From Deltaproteobacteria bacterium (GTDB lineage: Bacteria > Desulfobacterota > Syntrophia > Syntrophales > UBA6807), in contig DSDU01000001.1 in assembly GCA_011056835.1 (NCBI GenBank), forward strand, positions 1-42,309: 42,309 bases of DNA. Direction: 5' to 3'. Position 1 is the first letter of the stretch, and the number at the start of each line of letters is the position of its first letter. Under the pieces are notes generated by a model, which did no database searches, was not told where the DNA came from, and saw only the letters and a list, made by a program, of their open reading frames with translations. Below are positions 41,082 through 42,309 of the stretch, piece by piece. Made by a program: the position numbers and the translations under genes.

Positions 41082-42309
41082 ATGCAGGGAATCATAACGA
41101 TCGAAGGAATCGACAGGGCGCTGACACAACTCGGATCTGAAAACAAAACTGCTCTGAAATACCGACTTCTCACCATTATCAGAGCATACTATGGCAGCGT
41201 CAACTCAATAGAATCACTTCGTAAAATTGATACCGACGAACTTGTGACGACCCTTTGGGAGACAGGCGATGACCCTGTCGTTATAAAAAACAGGCGTAAA
41301 AACCTTAAAAGCATTAAATCAGCAATCAATACTGAACTGACAAAGCTCTATCGTGACGGCCAAAATCCCGAAGGCATCATCATCGGTCCCGACAATGTTT
41401 TCGTCATGTCTGATGAAGCCCGAGACAATGCCCTGAAGTCATTTAAAAATCTCAGCGGACCGGATGAAAGCTTCCAACCGGAATACTTCAGACAATTTTT
41501 AAATTATATCAACGAGTTTCTGTCGAGTCCCACCGGGTCTTTTGATCCGGTTTTAAACGCCGACCCCGGGACCCTGGAGGAACTGAAAAAAGTAATTCGG
41601 ATTATCTCGGAAAAAATCGGGCTGGACAACGTATCGGCACGATATCAATCCGGCGATTCCCATACCGACGGCGGCGATAAGCGATCGGAGCATCCGGGGG
41701 GGTACATGGGTGGGGAAGGCGCCGGACAGGACAGCGGATCAGGATTATACCAGGAAAATTCGGCTATCCCTGCTGTCGATGATGGTACGCCACCAGTTGA
41801 GGCCGGGCACGGGGACGATCCGGTGGAAAGTTTGGAAGCCTTCGATACCGAAGACATTCAGGTTGATGATCTTCCTGTAGAAGTTGATGAGCCGGACACC
41901 GTCGATGATGAAATCGACGACACGGAAATCGTCGACATCGTCGAAGAAGTTGACGACAACGAGGAAATCGATACGGATGAGCTGACGGAGGCCGCGGATT
42001 CCGAGCCGGGGGATATGGACGATGTCGTCGATGTGATCGATGCCGACCAAATAGATGAAACGGCGGAAGAGCTTCTCGAAGAGATCGACAACGAGGATGT
42101 CGATGATAGTGTCGATGAACTCGCCGACATCGAGGAAGTTGAAGTCGATGACGTTCCCGATATGGTTGATGACATCAAAGGTGATGAATCCCCTGATGGC
42201 GGGGTTGATGAAATCGACGACGCGGAAATCGTCGACATCGTCGAAGAAATTGACGACAACGAGGAAATCGATACGGATGAGCTGACGGAGGCCGCGGATT
42301 CCGAGCCGG
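41082..42309 (+). CDS. Acidic repeat protein, 3' end outside the window
   Basis: The first 409 codons are visible and the frame is open to the right edge. Residues 1 to about 190 look folded and helical (GIDRALTQLGSENKTALKYRLLTII, RRKNLKSIKSAINTELTKLY, FRQFLNYINEFL). Residues about 190-250 are a Gly/Ser-rich linker. From about 255 the protein is dominated by Asp, Glu, Val and Ile in patterns such as EIVDIVEEVDDNEEIDTDEL. A 35-residue block recurs 100 residues later, with the second copy cut by the window edge. AGGGAAG lies about eight bases before the ATG. I know no family. Extreme acidity could mean calcium binding, a DNA mimic or a long flexible spacer; none is shown. Confidence 0.8.
   Translation, partial: MQGIITIEGIDRALTQLGSENKTALKYRLLTIIRAYYGSVNSIESLRKIDTDELVTTLWETGDDPVVIKNRRKNLKSIKSAINTELTKLYRDGQNPEGIIIGPDNVFVMSDEARDNALKSFKNLSGPDESFQPEYFRQFLNYINEFLSSPTGSFDPVLNADPGTLEELKKVIRIISEKIGLDNVSARYQSGDSHTDGGDKRSEHPGGYMGGEGAGQDSGSGLYQENSAIPAVDDGTPPVEAGHGDDPVESLEAFDTEDIQVDDLPVEVDEPDTVDDEIDDTEIVDIVEEVDDNEEIDTDELTEAADSEPGDMDDVVDVIDADQIDETAEELLEEIDNEDVDDSVDELADIEEVEVDDVPDMVDDIKGDESPDGGVDEIDDAEIVDIVEEIDDNEEIDTDELTEAADSEP
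41906..42009 (+). repeat. Direct repeat, copy 1 (300-bp period)
   Basis: 104 bases recur exactly 300 bp later with only two differences (positions 41922 and 41949 against 42222 and 42249). Both copies are in frame inside the acidic-repeat gene and encode EIDDTEIVDIVEEVDDNEE and onward. Confidence 0.95.
42206..42309 (+). repeat. Direct repeat, copy 2, cut by the window edge
   Basis: This is the second copy of the block at 41906-42009. Identity continues up to the last base of the window, so the unit may be longer and more copies may follow. Confidence 0.93.

Noticed and set aside
41858-42259. Ser/Thr-rich minus-strand ORF at the right edge
   Set aside because: It is the complement of the Asp/Glu repeat on the plus strand; the plus frame has a ribosome site and a folded N-terminal region.

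Overview
This window looks like a chromosomal segment of a Desulfobacterota (deltaproteobacterial) anaerobe, possibly of the Syntrophia type. That placement is inference from gene content: a CoA-transferase, a PhaC-like enzyme, a ThiD-ThiN fusion beside a TPP-controlled HMP-type transporter, a GEMM-I c-di-GMP riboswitch, TauE/SafE and DUF302 proteins, and a zf-trcl zinc ribbon. No 16S gene is present. Gene density is high, tRNAs encode their own CCA, and no insertion sequence, prophage or CRISPR array is visible.

Layout. 1-219: 5' end of a CoA-transferase (minus). 738-7213 (plus): smc, then ftsY, a PPP-type phosphatase and glutamate formimidoyltransferase; smc has an extended -10 promoter overlapped by two tandem palindromic boxes. 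7375-7451: tRNA-Arg(CCT). 7693-9504: PhaC-like Cys-hydrolase (minus). 10014-11918: an unusual patatin / peptidoglycan-binding / GH24-lysozyme fusion. 12025-14924: GH13 enzyme, two small cold-shock-domain genes (the first cut short by stops) and a stand-alone CBM48-like protein. 15103-20015 (minus): sbcDC. 20330-22868 (minus): DUF302 protein, TauE/SafE exporter, methyltransferase.

30750 down to 23077 is a thiamine operon on the minus strand: TPP riboswitch with terminator, thiamine pyrophosphokinase, thiD-thiN fusion, ABC transporter (ATPase, permease, binding protein), thiC, then a divergent Nramp-like transporter and an orphan P-loop protein. 31061-32075: tatD and a small overlapping gene. 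32253-35069: two Dpp/Opp-type permeases behind a TIM-barrel isomerase. 35277-35352: tRNA-Lys(TTT). 35558-37001: alpha/beta hydrolase and a YIP1-family membrane protein. 37128-37397: HU, preceded by a c-di-GMP-I riboswitch with its own promoter. 37956-38120: a 54-residue zinc-ribbon protein. 38427-42309: three unrecognised genes with acidic low-complexity regions; the last contains a 300-bp direct repeat and runs off the window.

The items most worth following are the patatin-muramidase fusion, the c-di-GMP riboswitch in front of HU, the Nramp-like transporter inside a TPP-riboswitch operon, the tandem operator at smc, and the acidic-repeat cluster at the right edge. All family names come from reading motifs by eye; no database search was run.
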